From the NCBI GenBank assembly GCA_019614645.1, contig JABWDB010000012.1, forward strand, positions 6,696,001 through 6,760,000: 64,000 nt of DNA, read 5' to 3'. The position numbers and the translations under genes were made by a program. Origin of the DNA: Stratiolaelaps scimitus. Taxonomy: Eukaryota > Arthropoda > Arachnida > Mesostigmata > Laelapidae. Position 1 is the first letter of the stretch. Each line of letters begins with the position of its first letter. The notes under the pieces were generated by a model. The model was not told where the DNA came from and searched no databases. It saw nothing but the letters and a program-made list of their open reading frames with translations. This document shows positions 47,401-58,124 of this stretch, in pieces.

Positions 47401-48047
47401 CCCTTTGCACAGTATCGTAGTTCGTAGACTGGGATGCATGCGAAACACGAGTAAAGCTGTGAAAGAAACCGACTCGCTGTGGCGTAATGCCCACTTCTGT
47501 GGGCGTCATCAAATGCTTAATGGTTCGTTCAGGCCATTTGATAACTTGGCGAACCTGACAAACATGGCTCACTTAACTTGACAAAGCTGGCTTGACAAAC
47601 GTATATTTCACTTACGCAGCGGGGGGAGGGGGCGTTGTGTCACGTCACCAGTTGGCTGGCCCCCTAGCTAATTCTGCTAGTGCACCGGATTTGACAGGTT
47701 TCTCGAGAAACATCAGAATGGTGTAGTTCAGTTTGGCTCAACTGCTCGACCTCGACGATATTGCGCGTTCATTGGAGAATCGCCCTTTACGGCCGCATCG
47801 ACATTTAGAACGAACGTCTGCCATAAATGATTTCCACATTATTCGCCTCGTAGTAATGTTGCAATTATCAAGGCTATAGCGAGCCCTGGTCGCGGTCTCT
47901 ACCGGGACAACCAGCCAATGTCAGAATCGGTGATGTAAGCCATTCCGTAAGTGAGCAAGTCCTTCGGTAGAAAGGTGCCCGCAGAAACAGGAGATATGAC
48001 CTCTTCAAGGTCGGATATATATCAGATGCCATCTTAAGGCCGGGGGA

Positions 48048-48072
48048 GGTACGACATTTGGGCTGTCGTACC
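48048..48072. repeat. 9-bp perfect hairpin
   Basis: GGTACGACA and TGTCGTACC flank a 7-base loop. There is no T-tract or other sign of a terminator, and no adjoining gene. Probably incidental. Confidence 0.6.
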
Positions 48073-48534
48073 ATAAAGGATACAGCAACGCAGCGATAAT
48101 GGTCGTAAACGCCTCGAACAAGCGTCTCCGATCTGGCTCCCAGTTGGCTTCACAGCGGGCAGATATCTCGCCGAGACGATGACGATGAGTGCCAGGTTCA
48201 TGAGCGTATGGAAGTCCCCCTGGGATCCCCTCTCATGATCAACTTTTTGTAAATACATTGATAACCTCTGCTTTTCTGACCTCTAAGTCTACTACGTATA
48301 CCTGTCGGCGTTCTGTTTCCGGTGGAGTCCACAAATGACTGGCACAGACTACTGGGTAAGCTTTTGTTCGACCTTTGTTATTAGGAAATTACCTAAAATC
48401 AGAATGGCAGAATGAAGAACGAAAAACAACGTTACGCTGGTCAGAGAATCGAGAATCTGGATTGAAAATTCGAGATTACGCAAGGATACCAACAGCCGAG
48501 TCGCTGTGGCTGGGGTGGTAACGTTAGCTGTAGT

Positions 48535-48670
48535 TCCGCGGTGGCTTGGACGGCCAAGTCTCCGGCTGTAGAAAGCCGGAGGCCGCAAGTTCGAGTCCCG
48601 CGACCTGGTGACATGTAAGAGAACATTGTAACAATTGCAGTTCCTTTAAATAAACCAATAATCCTTTATC
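48535..48670 (+). repeat. tRNA-derived SINE (best copy)
   Basis: A tRNA-like head runs from about 48535 to 48608. It has an A-box-like GTGGCTTGGACGG, an anticodon-arm-like CTCCGGC...GCCGGAG stem whose loop includes TGTAGAA, and a good B box AGTTCGAGTCC at 48588-48598. The loop sequence recalls tRNA-Tyr. A tRNA-unrelated part follows, ending in AATTGCAGTTCC and AATAAACCAATAATCC. Parts of the same element recur on the minus strand near 3.99 kb (B box and following 10 bases) and 55.74 kb (tail). The acceptor stem does not close, so this is not a working tRNA gene. Confidence 0.7.
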
Positions 48671-50370
48671 CAGGGGCACAGTTTGAATAAATAGAGAACG
48701 GTAGTCTCGCGGTCTCAGGGAGGTGTGGGCTTGTTTTGGCCTTCATAAGGAAAAATATCGAGAAACGTTCGATGCGAGCCGTTGAAAGGAAGATGCTAGC
48801 CACTAAAGAATAAAAGCCAATATTGGCTCCGGTATGGAGAAAAACGGTTATCGTATTAGACGGCTATCGACCACTAAATATCATCGTTGAAATCGATATA
48901 TGAATGAAATCCTCCGTAACGGGTATGAATCATTACTGCAGTGTTAAATCTTAGTATGTGTGCTTTTAATTCGCTTAACTATTACTATTTTACGAACGGC
49001 TGTACATGTGTTAGTTATACTTACAAAGTTTTACCTAAGCCAAACACAACTCAAACCGTATACACACAGTCTCATAGCCGGAGCTAAGCAGGATTTGTAT
49101 GAGACACTCGCAAAGGATCCCGCGCAGTAAATTTCAAACTTTATTCTTTGCACAACGACAGCGTCGACCAAGTTTACTCGTTCACCTTGTAACTGTTAGT
49201 TCAGCTTCACGTGATCGCGCCGTCTCTCTCTCTCTCTCGCCCCCTGACGAGTCGCTCTTCCATTGGTTGTCACCCATCTTTACGTTAACATTCTCTATAC
49301 TTATTCCCCACGAGACCTGACCCTCGGCCTCGGAGCTGGGCAAGGAGCCACCAGCCGGCTGTTTTCGCTATCGTTCAGTCATATCAAGAACACACGCACA
49401 CAGCTCTCAGACGTATCAAGGTGCGTATTATATATATATATATATATATGCTAAAGCCAGCGCGCACAAATTTGTCAGTCAGTGACTGATGATCTCCTGG
49501 AGGATGTCGTCGTTGCTAGATGTCGTGATGCACATCCGGCTTCGGGAGGCGGGCAATACCAAGGGCCAGCAGCAGCAGCAGCTATTCACGATGGCGAAGA
49601 CTTCTTTCTCCTGGCGCCATTTTTTCATCCTGATCTAAAATATTTGATACATAATGCATCACGTCGCCCGGTGGCATCAGCGAAGGCCGCTCGGTGGTAG
49701 CACCGGCGGCGCCGGCCCGGTTTTATATACTTAGCAGACACTACACAGCGGCCTTGTTAACCGAGTACCCCACTGGCGTCTCCCACCCACCAGACCCTGA
49801 CCGCCTGAGCCCGACAAGCCCAGGACAGCCCCACCACCCTTTGTCGTGGCAAGAGCTCTCTCTCTCGCGAGAGAGAGAGAGAGACAGACACCGGAAGGGT
49901 ATTCTGTCCTGATACATCTAGAGGCAAGGCGTCGCATGACTGAATACGTGGAGTAGGTTTTTAGAGACGGAACGAGACGATGCGAGCAACTCTGTGAGGC
50001 GTCGATAGATTGAGGAAAATGTCACGTGTGAAAATGGCTACTAGCGAAGAGTTGAGGCTTCAGTGAAAGCTCTGTAGGACAATACAATAGACACTGTATG
50101 GGATTTTCGGGCCGATGACAACGGCGTGTAGGTGATGATGCTCGCAGCTGAATCCATATGACACTGAGTACAGATTCTAGCGAAACTCGCTGGCTGCTCG
50201 AACATAGATTATACTTGTGTTTGTGTTGAGATGGGTTGATCGCAAAGGGATAATGTTGGGTGGTTCGATGCTCAGGGCGATTTAGTAGACAGATGACAGT
50301 GACACAGTGGCGTTCTGTTGCTTTGCCGTGCGCAGCAGTACGCGGGGGGGTTGAGCCACGTCATCTAATT
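48671..50370. other. Spacer
   Basis: No gene can be supported. (AT)n lies at 49427-49449 and a GAGA palindromic patch at about 49856-49884. GTCTCATA (49069) and TATGAGAC (49098) form a small inverted repeat around a string similar to part of 5S rRNA (GGAGCTAAGCAGG), but no other 5S sequence is present. Confidence 0.35.
49427..49449. repeat. (AT)n microsatellite
   Basis: About eleven AT units. Confidence 0.9.
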
Positions 50371-50377
50371 CGTTTTA

Positions 50378-50590
50378 ATGATTTGGACATATGAAGAATT
50401 GTGCCGCAAGCAACTCAAGCGAAGCTATGAATTTCCTCAGCTGCAGGGAAACTCCAGGGTCCGTTTCTTCGGTCCCACTGTCTGTCTGATCAGTAAGCTG
50501 GGACGGTGTTATAGTGCCTTCGGCGAGCCGCCGGCATTGTCCCACAAACAGGCAGCCCCGAATATTTGGCTGGACACTTCACAACAAGGG
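50378..50590 (+). CDS. Candidate first exon, unknown product
   Basis: ATG at 50378 opens a 71-codon frame ending in GGG, directly followed by GTAAGG at 50591, a good 5' splice consensus in phase 0. Unspliced, it would run to TGA at 50701. The translation has a basic start (Lys/Arg-rich in residues 6-20) and a mixed globular-looking remainder with several aromatic residues. The local DNA is only moderately GC-rich and the antisense is largely closed over the first half, which makes the frame more notable. No family is recognised. Confidence 0.22.
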
Positions 50591-51276
50591 GTAAGGCGTA
50601 ACAGCATAGCTGTAAGCAAACGACAGGCTAGTTCGTTGTTGCATTGCCCTGTTGGGGTCACGATCTCACGTCCAACTGTTGCTGAGGCTGACCTACCTTG
50701 AGGTCCCTCCACCTGCGCCTACTTGAACGATCGTTACCGGGCCAGACGAGGCATCAGTGCTGTGGCGCAAACACCTGCTATTTGCTAGACATATGTAGGC
50801 TGTTCGGGTCGAGCGAGAATCATTTTCCACTTGTGTCCAGCTCTGAGCCGACTCTGTTTATCAAGTGGGAGTCGGGGTACTCAATCACGAGCAATGCGGG
50901 TCAATCGGCAACATTTCTGTGAGTGCAGATTTCCGGCACATTTAATATTATCTGATGATCGTAAGATCACCTCACAGATCTGGTGAATAAATCTGGCGAC
51001 TACGGATGCCGATATTATCACCAGCATCTGCGTATCTCCGACACCAGACAACGCTGATCGATACGGGCGATATCACGAGACGTACAAATTCAGATCCCCG
51101 CGCGGCAGTGCACTAAATGCGGATCGAGCGGCAACCAAGAAACCTCGAAACTATGAGGCCCGCCATGGCACGGCAATCTTCATTGCTCAGATTTTTAGCC
51201 CCTTCATCTGAGCTCCTCTCGTCAAATATTCGCAATTTTCTTTGACATTCATATATTGTTGCAGCAGGAAAAAAAA

Positions 51277-51304
51277 ATATATATATATATACATACATAC
51301 ATAC
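51277..51304. repeat. (AT)n(ACAT)n compound tract
   Basis: A run of A passes into (AT)n and then ACATAC repeats. Confidence 0.85.
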
Positions 51305-51374
51305 AACAAGGAAACAGCAACCCCCAGGAATAGCAATAGATTCGCTTAAAAGAGGAATCCTTCTTCTACTTTGC

Positions 51375-51624
51375 CTGGCGAGTCCACACCACATCATTAA
51401 CAGCACATCCGTGCGGTGTTTCTCTCGGATATCTACGTAGTGAGCCCTCGCCGCCGCGCAGTCGTTCCAGATTTGATGTCTCTTCAAGTGGCGGGCCCAT
51501 TCGCCCCTCCGCTGAGAGCCGACAACCTGCTCGATCTCGTGGTGCGACTTCGTGCGGCCGAGAAGCGCAGTGGATTCGTCCTGCGGTTCGTCTGGCGAAG
51601 TTCCGAGCGTCACGTGGCCCGCTC
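51375..51624 (-). CDS. Candidate internal exon (minus strand)
   Basis: On the minus strand the frame is open from 51781 to 51113. The part between an acceptor-like AAACTCAG (exon would begin at 51624) and a GC-type donor-like CAG/GCAAAG (exon would end at 51375) is the most gene-like. About 74 percent of codons end in G or C, and the residues are charged and helix-prone with many His, Glu, Arg and Lys. The plus strand is also open (51416-51628). No conserved domain is recognised. The GC donor is unusual and lowers confidence. Confidence 0.22.
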
Positions 51625-51634
51625 CTGAGTTTCG

Positions 51635-51651
51635 CCCCCCCCCCCCCCCCC
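51635..51651. repeat. Poly-C run (17)
   Basis: A homopolymer of 17 C just outside the 51.6-kb open frame. Its length is likely to be unreliable in sequencing. Confidence 0.85.
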
Positions 51652-52526
51652 GGTCGTTCGTGCGCCCATTCGGCCTGTCGTTGTGGCCCTCTGATTTATG
51701 AGTCCTGTCAGGACAAAACGATGACACAAGCGTACGTACGGGTACAAGGGGACATACGAACACACACAAAGGCCGCCACATCCACTACAGGTCCTGTCGC
51801 CGGATCGCTGCCGCCGACTACTCCCGGCTGTCGCGGCTCCGTGGCTACCATCGACGTCTCCACCGCATTTGCATGGGATCAGCTGGCGCGCCGAGTCGAG
51901 TAGTGTGGCTCAAGCGCAGAGGCCTGCGGCCGCGAGCGACTTCACGACAGCGCCGAAGTGCTGGCTGGAAGTCAGCGTGCCCGCCTGCCTGCGGTAACAC
52001 GTAGAACACCCGGCCGATGCCGGCGCTCTGTAGCAGCAGCAGCATTAGATGTGACATCGAAAATTGCATTTCGTCGCGCGGTGGTTACAATTTGTCGACG
52101 GTGCCTAGGATCGAGGGGCGGCCCCGCATCGGTTGAGGGCGTCCGAGGGGGGCTCCATCGCAGGGTAGGGAACTACTGGGGACTAGGTGCGTGAGGTGTT
52201 TGCATGGCAACGAGCTCGCACGCGTAGCGTGTCATGTTTGGTGGTGTTTGCCAGGCAAAGCCATGACGGCATTTGCATCTACTCCGTCTCTCGATCCGAA
52301 GCGACGGGAGGGAAATGCGCTGGCGGTGGGTGACTGTGGTGAAGTCCTCGATCGGGACAGGGGTTCGAGCGGATGGAAGAATCGCCGGGTTCAGCGGAAT
52401 CATATTTTGTTTGTCTAAGATGTCAATATTCTCTAGCAAGCACGTGAGCAAGCCGAGTGACGACATACATCAAGTACGCCGGTGGCTTATTTTTATTCGT
52501 CCAAGTGTGTTTCACTGGAACGCTTT

Positions 52527-52550
52527 GTATATATATATATATATATATAT
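52527..52550. repeat. (TA)n microsatellite
   Basis: About twelve TA units. Confidence 0.9.
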
Positions 52551-53428
52551 TTGTTACTATACATATGTGTAATATTTTGACTGTCCCGGTTGTGTAGGAG
52601 ACGAGGAGATTGGTTTTTCAATGCGACATCCTGGTCAACGCACCGCCGCCCACTAAACGAATGAGGGAGTGCTATCGTATCCGATGGTGTGTGCGGGCTT
52701 AGGCATAACTCGGTTTGAGGCAGAGTATATTCCCGAATAGGTTGAATCATTGGTAGATATCGGCGATAATATGTTCGATATTCGTGTCTATAAGGCAAGA
52801 TGGGGCTTTTCCATAGGGAAGATGGGAGTTTGTAACGACTGGGAAGAACCCGTACAGTTAAAACGAGCTGTGCGGTACTGTGAACAGCACGTTCATATGT
52901 TTGTTATAAACAAGTATCTGAAATCCACTTGACTTCGAGACACGAGACAGCAAGATCCACCCTCTGGGCATCTTTCTTCAGAGCAAGCAGTGTCTCCGCT
53001 GAAACGAGCAGAAAATTCAAACATATGGCATAGCTGAAATAATAGAGTTGTTAATGATAGATAATTTAATAACGCGTGCAACGAACATTGCTGGGCCTGA
53101 CATTGCGTTTTATTTGGTACACAATTAATTTTTCCATCCAACAACTGCAATCGTTTTGCATTTCATTTCAGCTACGTACGCAAAACGCACCCGGGCTCGA
53201 CTGTTGAACCTAACCTACCCTCAGCCAATTGTCGCCTAACGTGACAACACGATGATGATGTGTAGAAGCGCGGTAAAGGTTGGTAATTCGCTTTTCAAAA
53301 GACAATCTCCTGCACTAAGAGTTGAAGAAGAAAAGCACAGGTCTATACCAAGTCGGTAGTAGTGCATTAGCTACTTGTACCACGCCGGCACTCTGGTTCT
53401 TACCTAGGATTCGTTTTTACATTTATGT

Positions 53429-53430
<2 letters not shown>

Positions 53431-53461
<31 letters not shown>
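53431..53461. repeat. (AT)n microsatellite
   Basis: About fifteen AT units. Confidence 0.9.
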
Positions 53462-53463
<2 letters not shown>

Positions 53464-54414
53464 TGACTTCAATTTCCATTTGTACGATTTCCTTTCAAGC
53501 TCCGTTAGTATCTGGCCGTGGCTCCGCTTTCTTACCCACTTGCAGTGTGCGTCGTATTTACGCAGTTCCTCCTTAAGTAGACTTCGAGGCAGGGTTATTC
53601 AACGTGTTTGTGTCAGCGTCGGCTGCGGCCTGAGGGAGACCCGGCTCAAAAGGCGGCCCAGGCATGATTCAATCTATCTCAGTGGGACTTCAAGGCTAGC
53701 GTTCCTCACGCCTGCAGCGAACTGGCCGCAGGGGATTTCGAGGATGAGGCAGGTTTGAAGGTGGAAGCAGGAAGGGACGGTCGGACGCTTACTTCGAGGG
53801 TAATCGGCTACCTAGCGCAAACGTGTGCGTGTGTGCTTTGCGGAAGCGTTCAGCGGCAGGGCCGCTGCCCGCCGAACGATTGCAAGCTCTGTCGGGACGA
53901 TTCGAGTGTTTACTAGTTCAGAACAGTTCGAGATTATGTACAATGGAGAGGGGGGGCACTTTCCTTGAAGCTTGCGTTTGTCCTCCCTGGTAATCGAAAA
54001 TTATCGCCCTGATGGCCTGTGGTAGGCTGTCACATACTGTATGTCACGGATCAACTGTGGAGTCATTCAGTGTCAACTTCAGTGGCAACGAACTGTGCAA
54101 GAATGGAGCAAGCACACCACCTTGTTTTATCAATGCCTTTGCCTCAACCGGACAATGTTACAAGGCAATACAACGTGGGTCTGTTAACGGGACAGCTGCC
54201 TTTACAAGTTGTTAAAAAGTTATCGCAAAATTACAATTATTAATAAAGAAGTGTCTCAATGTACAAGACGTTTCCAATACCAATGAAGGTCATTATCACA
54301 AAGGTCGCGAATCTAGGACGGAACCACGCCATTGTTGCTTTCTATTATAGTAACAAGTGGTTTTGCCCCGATGCGAGGACAATTATTAAATATGCTCACT
54401 GTTGAATACTTCTA

Positions 54415-54450
54415 CAATTATTATTATTATCATTATTATTATTATTAATA
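54415..54450. repeat. Imperfect (ATT)n tract
   Basis: ATT triplets with one ATC interruption. Confidence 0.8.
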
Positions 54451-54926
54451 TCATCATTGTCATTCTTGTTATTAGTACTACTATAACATATTTTCTCCGA
54501 TTTGATTCGCGTTATTTCACTGTGTCACGGTTTCAACTATTCGCCTATTCACAATCTGCTATTCACGAGAACAAGTCGAGGAAATATGTATTTCTCGTCC
54601 TCTGGTCTATCCCTGTTATAGGCACAAGCAGCTAACTGGTGAAGCGCTGACTCTCGCCGTGGTCCGTGCTCTTTTCGAAAGGCACGTTCCCCTCAACCAC
54701 GATGTGATCCTGCGGAAGCAGCAAGGCAGATTCGCGGAGGATTCCCATGATACCTGCTAGGGAGACAACCTGTCGATGTGAACACCATTCTCTTTCTTCT
54801 CCTCGTCGTCGCGTTAATCGGTTGCACGAGTGTTCATTTTTTCCCTAGGTCCTGCTCCTCTCGAGGACGAAAAGGACAGGCAGGCAGCTGCCGGCCCATC
54901 GGTGGCCCGATGGTCGACAACAATAG

Positions 54927-55211
54927 GTCCGGGTTGCCGTGAAGTGCAGCAATGAATATTCCAAACCCGCCTGCCTGCTCCGAGCCAAGACCACGACCAC
55001 GCTCTCGTCTGCCCGGTTTCGCTTCGCCGGCCGTTTTGACAACACGGGCTATTCGCAGCTAAAGCTAAAGGCTTACGGTGGTGGCACTCGTCTCTCAGCC
55101 TCGAACTCGGTCTCGCTGGCGACCGCGATCGCCCCTTCGCCGTCGTCTCGTGGCGTCATCTGCTTCGTGGCGGCGGGCGAGGCAGGCTCCAGCCTTCTTC
55201 GAATCCTATAG
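54927..55211 (+). CDS. Candidate exon, Ser/Ala/Thr-rich
   Basis: The frame opens after a TAG at 54924 and runs 95 codons to TAG 55209-55211. There is no ATG at its start, so if real it would be an internal or terminal exon. About two thirds of codons end in G or C. The first half contains a Phe/Arg/Gly-containing stretch and a Lys/Leu repeat. The second half is Ser/Ala/Pro-rich with a short hydrophobic patch. Other frames overlap (plus 55078-55440, minus 55073-55303). No family is recognised. Confidence 0.22.
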   Translation, partial: VRVAVKCSNEYSKPACLLRAKTTTTLSSARFRFAGRFDNTGYSQLKLKAYGGGTRLSASNSVSLATAIAPSPSSRGVICFVAAGEAGSSLLRIL

Positions 55212-55727
55212 TATATCTCCGTGTGTCCGTCTTCTCGGCGCAAGAGAAGTTTTTCCGCGGGGACGGCCACGCCGCCTGTGTCGATACTCCACCCGTACGA
55301 CACAGATACATACGCCCTTCAAAGGCTTACAGCAAACGCCACTGGCGCAGTGCAGCTTCGTCTCCCACTCTGCCGGGGGTAGCTGGGGGGCTAGCCGGGA
55401 ACTAGCGAACGAGGTAGTTGTTGGGGCCGAACGCGCTTAACTACACTAAGCCCCCGCAGGTGTTTTCGCGGAAAGTATCCCTCGCCAGGCAAACTCGTCT
55501 CGGGTGAGCTGGTTGTCGTATGTGTACTCAATGAGTATCGTGGGAATGCGGGGCGCAGGGGAAGATCAAACACGGTTCGAGGTTAGGGTGGCGTAAGCGT
55601 TTCTCAACTACGCCCCCCTTCCGGTCTTGGGATGCGAATCTGGGCACACTGCGTCGGCCAGCCATCGCGCGATCACTCCTCGAGAAGGAGTAAGTGTAGG
55701 CGGAACATTTCTGATGAGTGAAATACG
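55212..55727. other. Spacer
   Basis: A GC-rich continuation of the previous region with no separate gene supportable. A donor-like GAG/TAAGT occurs near 55689. Confidence 0.3.
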
Positions 55728-55800
55728 GTAAAGGTTTATTGGTTTATTGAAGGAGCTGCAATTAAGGGTTAAGATAACTTGTGTGCTCGGCGCACAGCAT
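55728..55800 (-). repeat. SINE tail copy (minus strand)
   Basis: Read on the minus strand, 55728-55772 gives AATTGCAGCTCC, then AATAAACCAATAAACC, then TTTACC. This matches the tail of the 48.5-kb SINE with only a few changes over about 37 bases. Similarity before AATTGCAG is weaker (AAGTTATCTTAACCC against AAGAGAACATTGTAAC). The tRNA-like head is not recognisable here, so this is a 5'-truncated or decayed copy. Confidence 0.65.
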
Positions 55801-55919
55801 GCACGGTAGGTAAATAAATAAATAGAAAAAAAATATAGGTTATATCCATATATCGTTAGGGATGGGGTAAAAGCCTATTTTTTTTTTGGCGCGTTGCCCA
55901 AAGCCAAGTTTCGATTCAC

Positions 55920-55922
<3 letters not shown>

Positions 55923-55971
<49 letters not shown>
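55923..55971. repeat. (TA)n microsatellite
   Basis: A pure TA repeat of about 49 bases. Confidence 0.95.
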
Positions 55972-55973
<2 letters not shown>

Positions 55974-56748
55974 TTCATCTGGTCCATCTGTCCTGCCTTA
56001 GCTAGGAGCTAATTTGACCACCCAGAAATGTAGTGCTATGTCAACGGACTGTCCAACGGTTGTTCCTCACCGAAACCACCAGTCCACAAATGAATCATTG
56101 TTGTAACACTTGATTCTCCCTTCCATGGTGTGCGTAACGGCTCCAGCGTCAAAAATCTCGCTTTCACTGACGTCGGGTGTCTACTACCGACGGTAGGTGG
56201 TCGAAACGGCGAAACGCGGTTAGTCATTTCTCTCTCTCTCTCCCTCTCCCGCCTCTTATGAGATCCGTCTCACTATATATTGAACAAGCCGTGGTACTAT
56301 CGTACCTGCCGCTGTCCTGCCCTGAAGTCTGTACGGGGACGGGGCCTTCTTGGTGCTTATCAGGCTGGTAACATGCGCTCACACAAGCGCTCTATACTAC
56401 AAGCTAGCGTAGAGCTTTGTCCCCTTGCTCTTTTCTGCTTTGATAAATGTCCCACGATTTTTTGGCGAGCATTCGTAATCCGCTTATTTGCCGCACGAAC
56501 AATGCATTGCCGTACAACTACGACTACAACAAACTAAATACAAGGAAGAAATCTCTCGACATAATCGGCTTCGCTGGGGCGGTGTTCGAGCCGCCGGTGC
56601 AGCGGGGTCCGGGGCTTGTGGGAGAAAGCTCCTGAAGAGGGTCTTTTTTTTCACTTGGTTAAAATAACAGACCATGGCTGCGCACAAAAATTATAGCTCC
56701 AAGAGCTCTTCTGCTCTTTGTCGTCAAGATGAGTAAGATATCTATATC

Positions 56749-56781
<33 letters not shown>

Positions 56782-57388
56782 ATATAGATGAGTAATATAT
56801 CTATATATATCTATATGTGCGCAGGTGATGTAACATCTCGGCCCGTTGTTCGCATGGACAGGCAACAAAAGGGCGATCTTAGCATAATAGCTTGTGTATG
56901 ATCAGGGTATCGCTACGGAAACCCTGGCCACCTGAAGGATGCTTCACCATAGATTGCAAAAAAGGAAAATCCTTTGGCACTTTTGGTGAGTGAGCATGTG
57001 GTGAGAATCGTCATCGAGAAGGGTATATACTCCTGGTTGGGTTCATTTCTACCTGTGACCTATACACTTTGGAGCGTCGAGACCAAAGGTCTTGTAAATA
57101 AACTTCGTTTTTCTTTTCAAAAACTAACTACACGGGAAGGCTGACAAGCGCAAGGGACAGCAATATTCATGCATTCGCTCACGAATCTCGTCGTACTGAG
57201 TTCTACCGTTGAGAATCTGCTCTGGCCCCCACCTCAATCTACATCAACGCTCATAGCCACTATATGTATGATAGGGTTGCAACTTTTCCCCTACTTTAGC
57301 CAGCGGAAACTTAGCGACAAGGCCACACGACGAAAAAAAAGCGGGCGAGCCTAAGAACTCACAAACGCCTTTGGGCTCTCGCGTTTCA
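55972..57388. other. Spacer
   Basis: No gene is supportable. A short (TC)n lies at 56231-56248. The region just upstream of 57389 contains an A-rich patch and no clear promoter. Confidence 0.35.
56738..56816. repeat. Compound (TATC)n/(TA)n repeat with internal duplication
   Basis: GATGAGTAAGATATCTATAT near 56728 is repeated as GATGAGTAATATATCTATAT near 56787, with (TA)n between. This suggests slippage or duplication within the microsatellite. Confidence 0.85.
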
Positions 57389-58124
57389 ATGGCAAACAAA
57401 AGTCCTCGAAGGAGAAGACGAAGACGAGAAAGAAAAAGACGCTCGTACAAGATATACTATACAATAGAACGCGGACGGGAGTTGCATCTGCCGTCTGCCG
57501 GCGGTCGAAATCTTCGTCGCTCGAACGCTGCTCCTGCTGCTGCCGCCGCCAGGAACAGCGTTTCGCCCACTCTTCCTGAGGACCACCCCAACAACCGCAC
57601 TGCCTGTCCCGTATCACCCAAAACCTGCTTTCTACTCGGCGGGGGGGGGGGGGGGGTTCTTGGAACCTCACTTCGACCACTACGAGGAAGCGCCACTCGC
57701 ACATACCGCAACGCGCGAAAGCCGTCGCCGTCGTCGCCGACTCCGCCTTCATAATACAACGCACGCACTACTCAGACTCATAGTCCTGGCCCTGTGTCAG
57801 TCTATTCGTCCTTCGGCTGTTCGGCTGGGAGCTCTTCCGCGCCGAAATGCACCTCGCCCACCCCGATGTCTCCTATACCTCAGCGCGGCATCCCGCCCTG
57901 AGCCTCGCAGCCCGCAGCGTTGCCCCTGTCAGACTCGCGCCGTACTCTTGCTCTTCGATCGGTTGGAGGACGACGACGCCGCGCAAGCGCCACTAGCCCC
58001 CGTTGCTGATGTGCTTGCCTCTCCAGTTATGGGTACGTCTGGCCGGAACGCTCTGTGCACGAAGTGGATCCGCTGCGAGCGTTCGGGAACGGCGCCGGCG
58101 ATGGACGCCGAAAGGGTTTTTTAG
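57389..58124 (+). CDS. Candidate GC-rich coding frame interrupted at a poly-G run
   Basis: ATG at 57389 (G at +4) opens a frame with a very basic N-terminus (KSPRRRRRRRERKRRS, like a nuclear localisation signal). An alanine run follows near residue 50, then a Pro/Asn/Thr-rich part up to a run of 16 G at 57641-57656. In the sequence as given this frame stops near 57754. After the run, a different frame is open without interruption to TAG 58122-58124 and reads equally well (acidic start, Arg-rich block, then Ala/Pro/Asp-rich). The two frames would be continuous if the run had one G fewer. About 70 percent of codons end in G or C. No domain is recognised; the minus strand is open in the first half only. 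Confidence 0.25.
57641..57656. repeat. Poly-G run (16)
   Basis: A homopolymer of 16 G at the junction between two open frames. Confidence 0.9.

Larger units (their letters stand above)
43768..48480. other. Spacer
   Basis: No gene is supportable. Overlapping frames at 44.7-45.5 kb occur on both strands. A donor-like CAG/GTAAGTTG occurs at 46387-46394 after only a short open frame. (CCGT)n occurs at 45657-45674. Confidence 0.35.
51660..54920. other. Spacer
   Basis: No gene is supportable. (AT)n tracts lie at 52527-52550 and 53431-53461, and an (ATT)n tract at about 54415-54450. An acceptor-like CATTTCATTTCAG ends near 53171 without a good exon after it. Confidence 0.35.

Noticed and set aside
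49069..49105. 5S rRNA-like string GGAGCTAAGCAGG
   Set aside because: Only a dozen or so bases match and no other 5S region is present.
53205..53220. CCTAACCTACCC as a telomere-like repeat
   Set aside because: Only about two units and not a TTAGG array.
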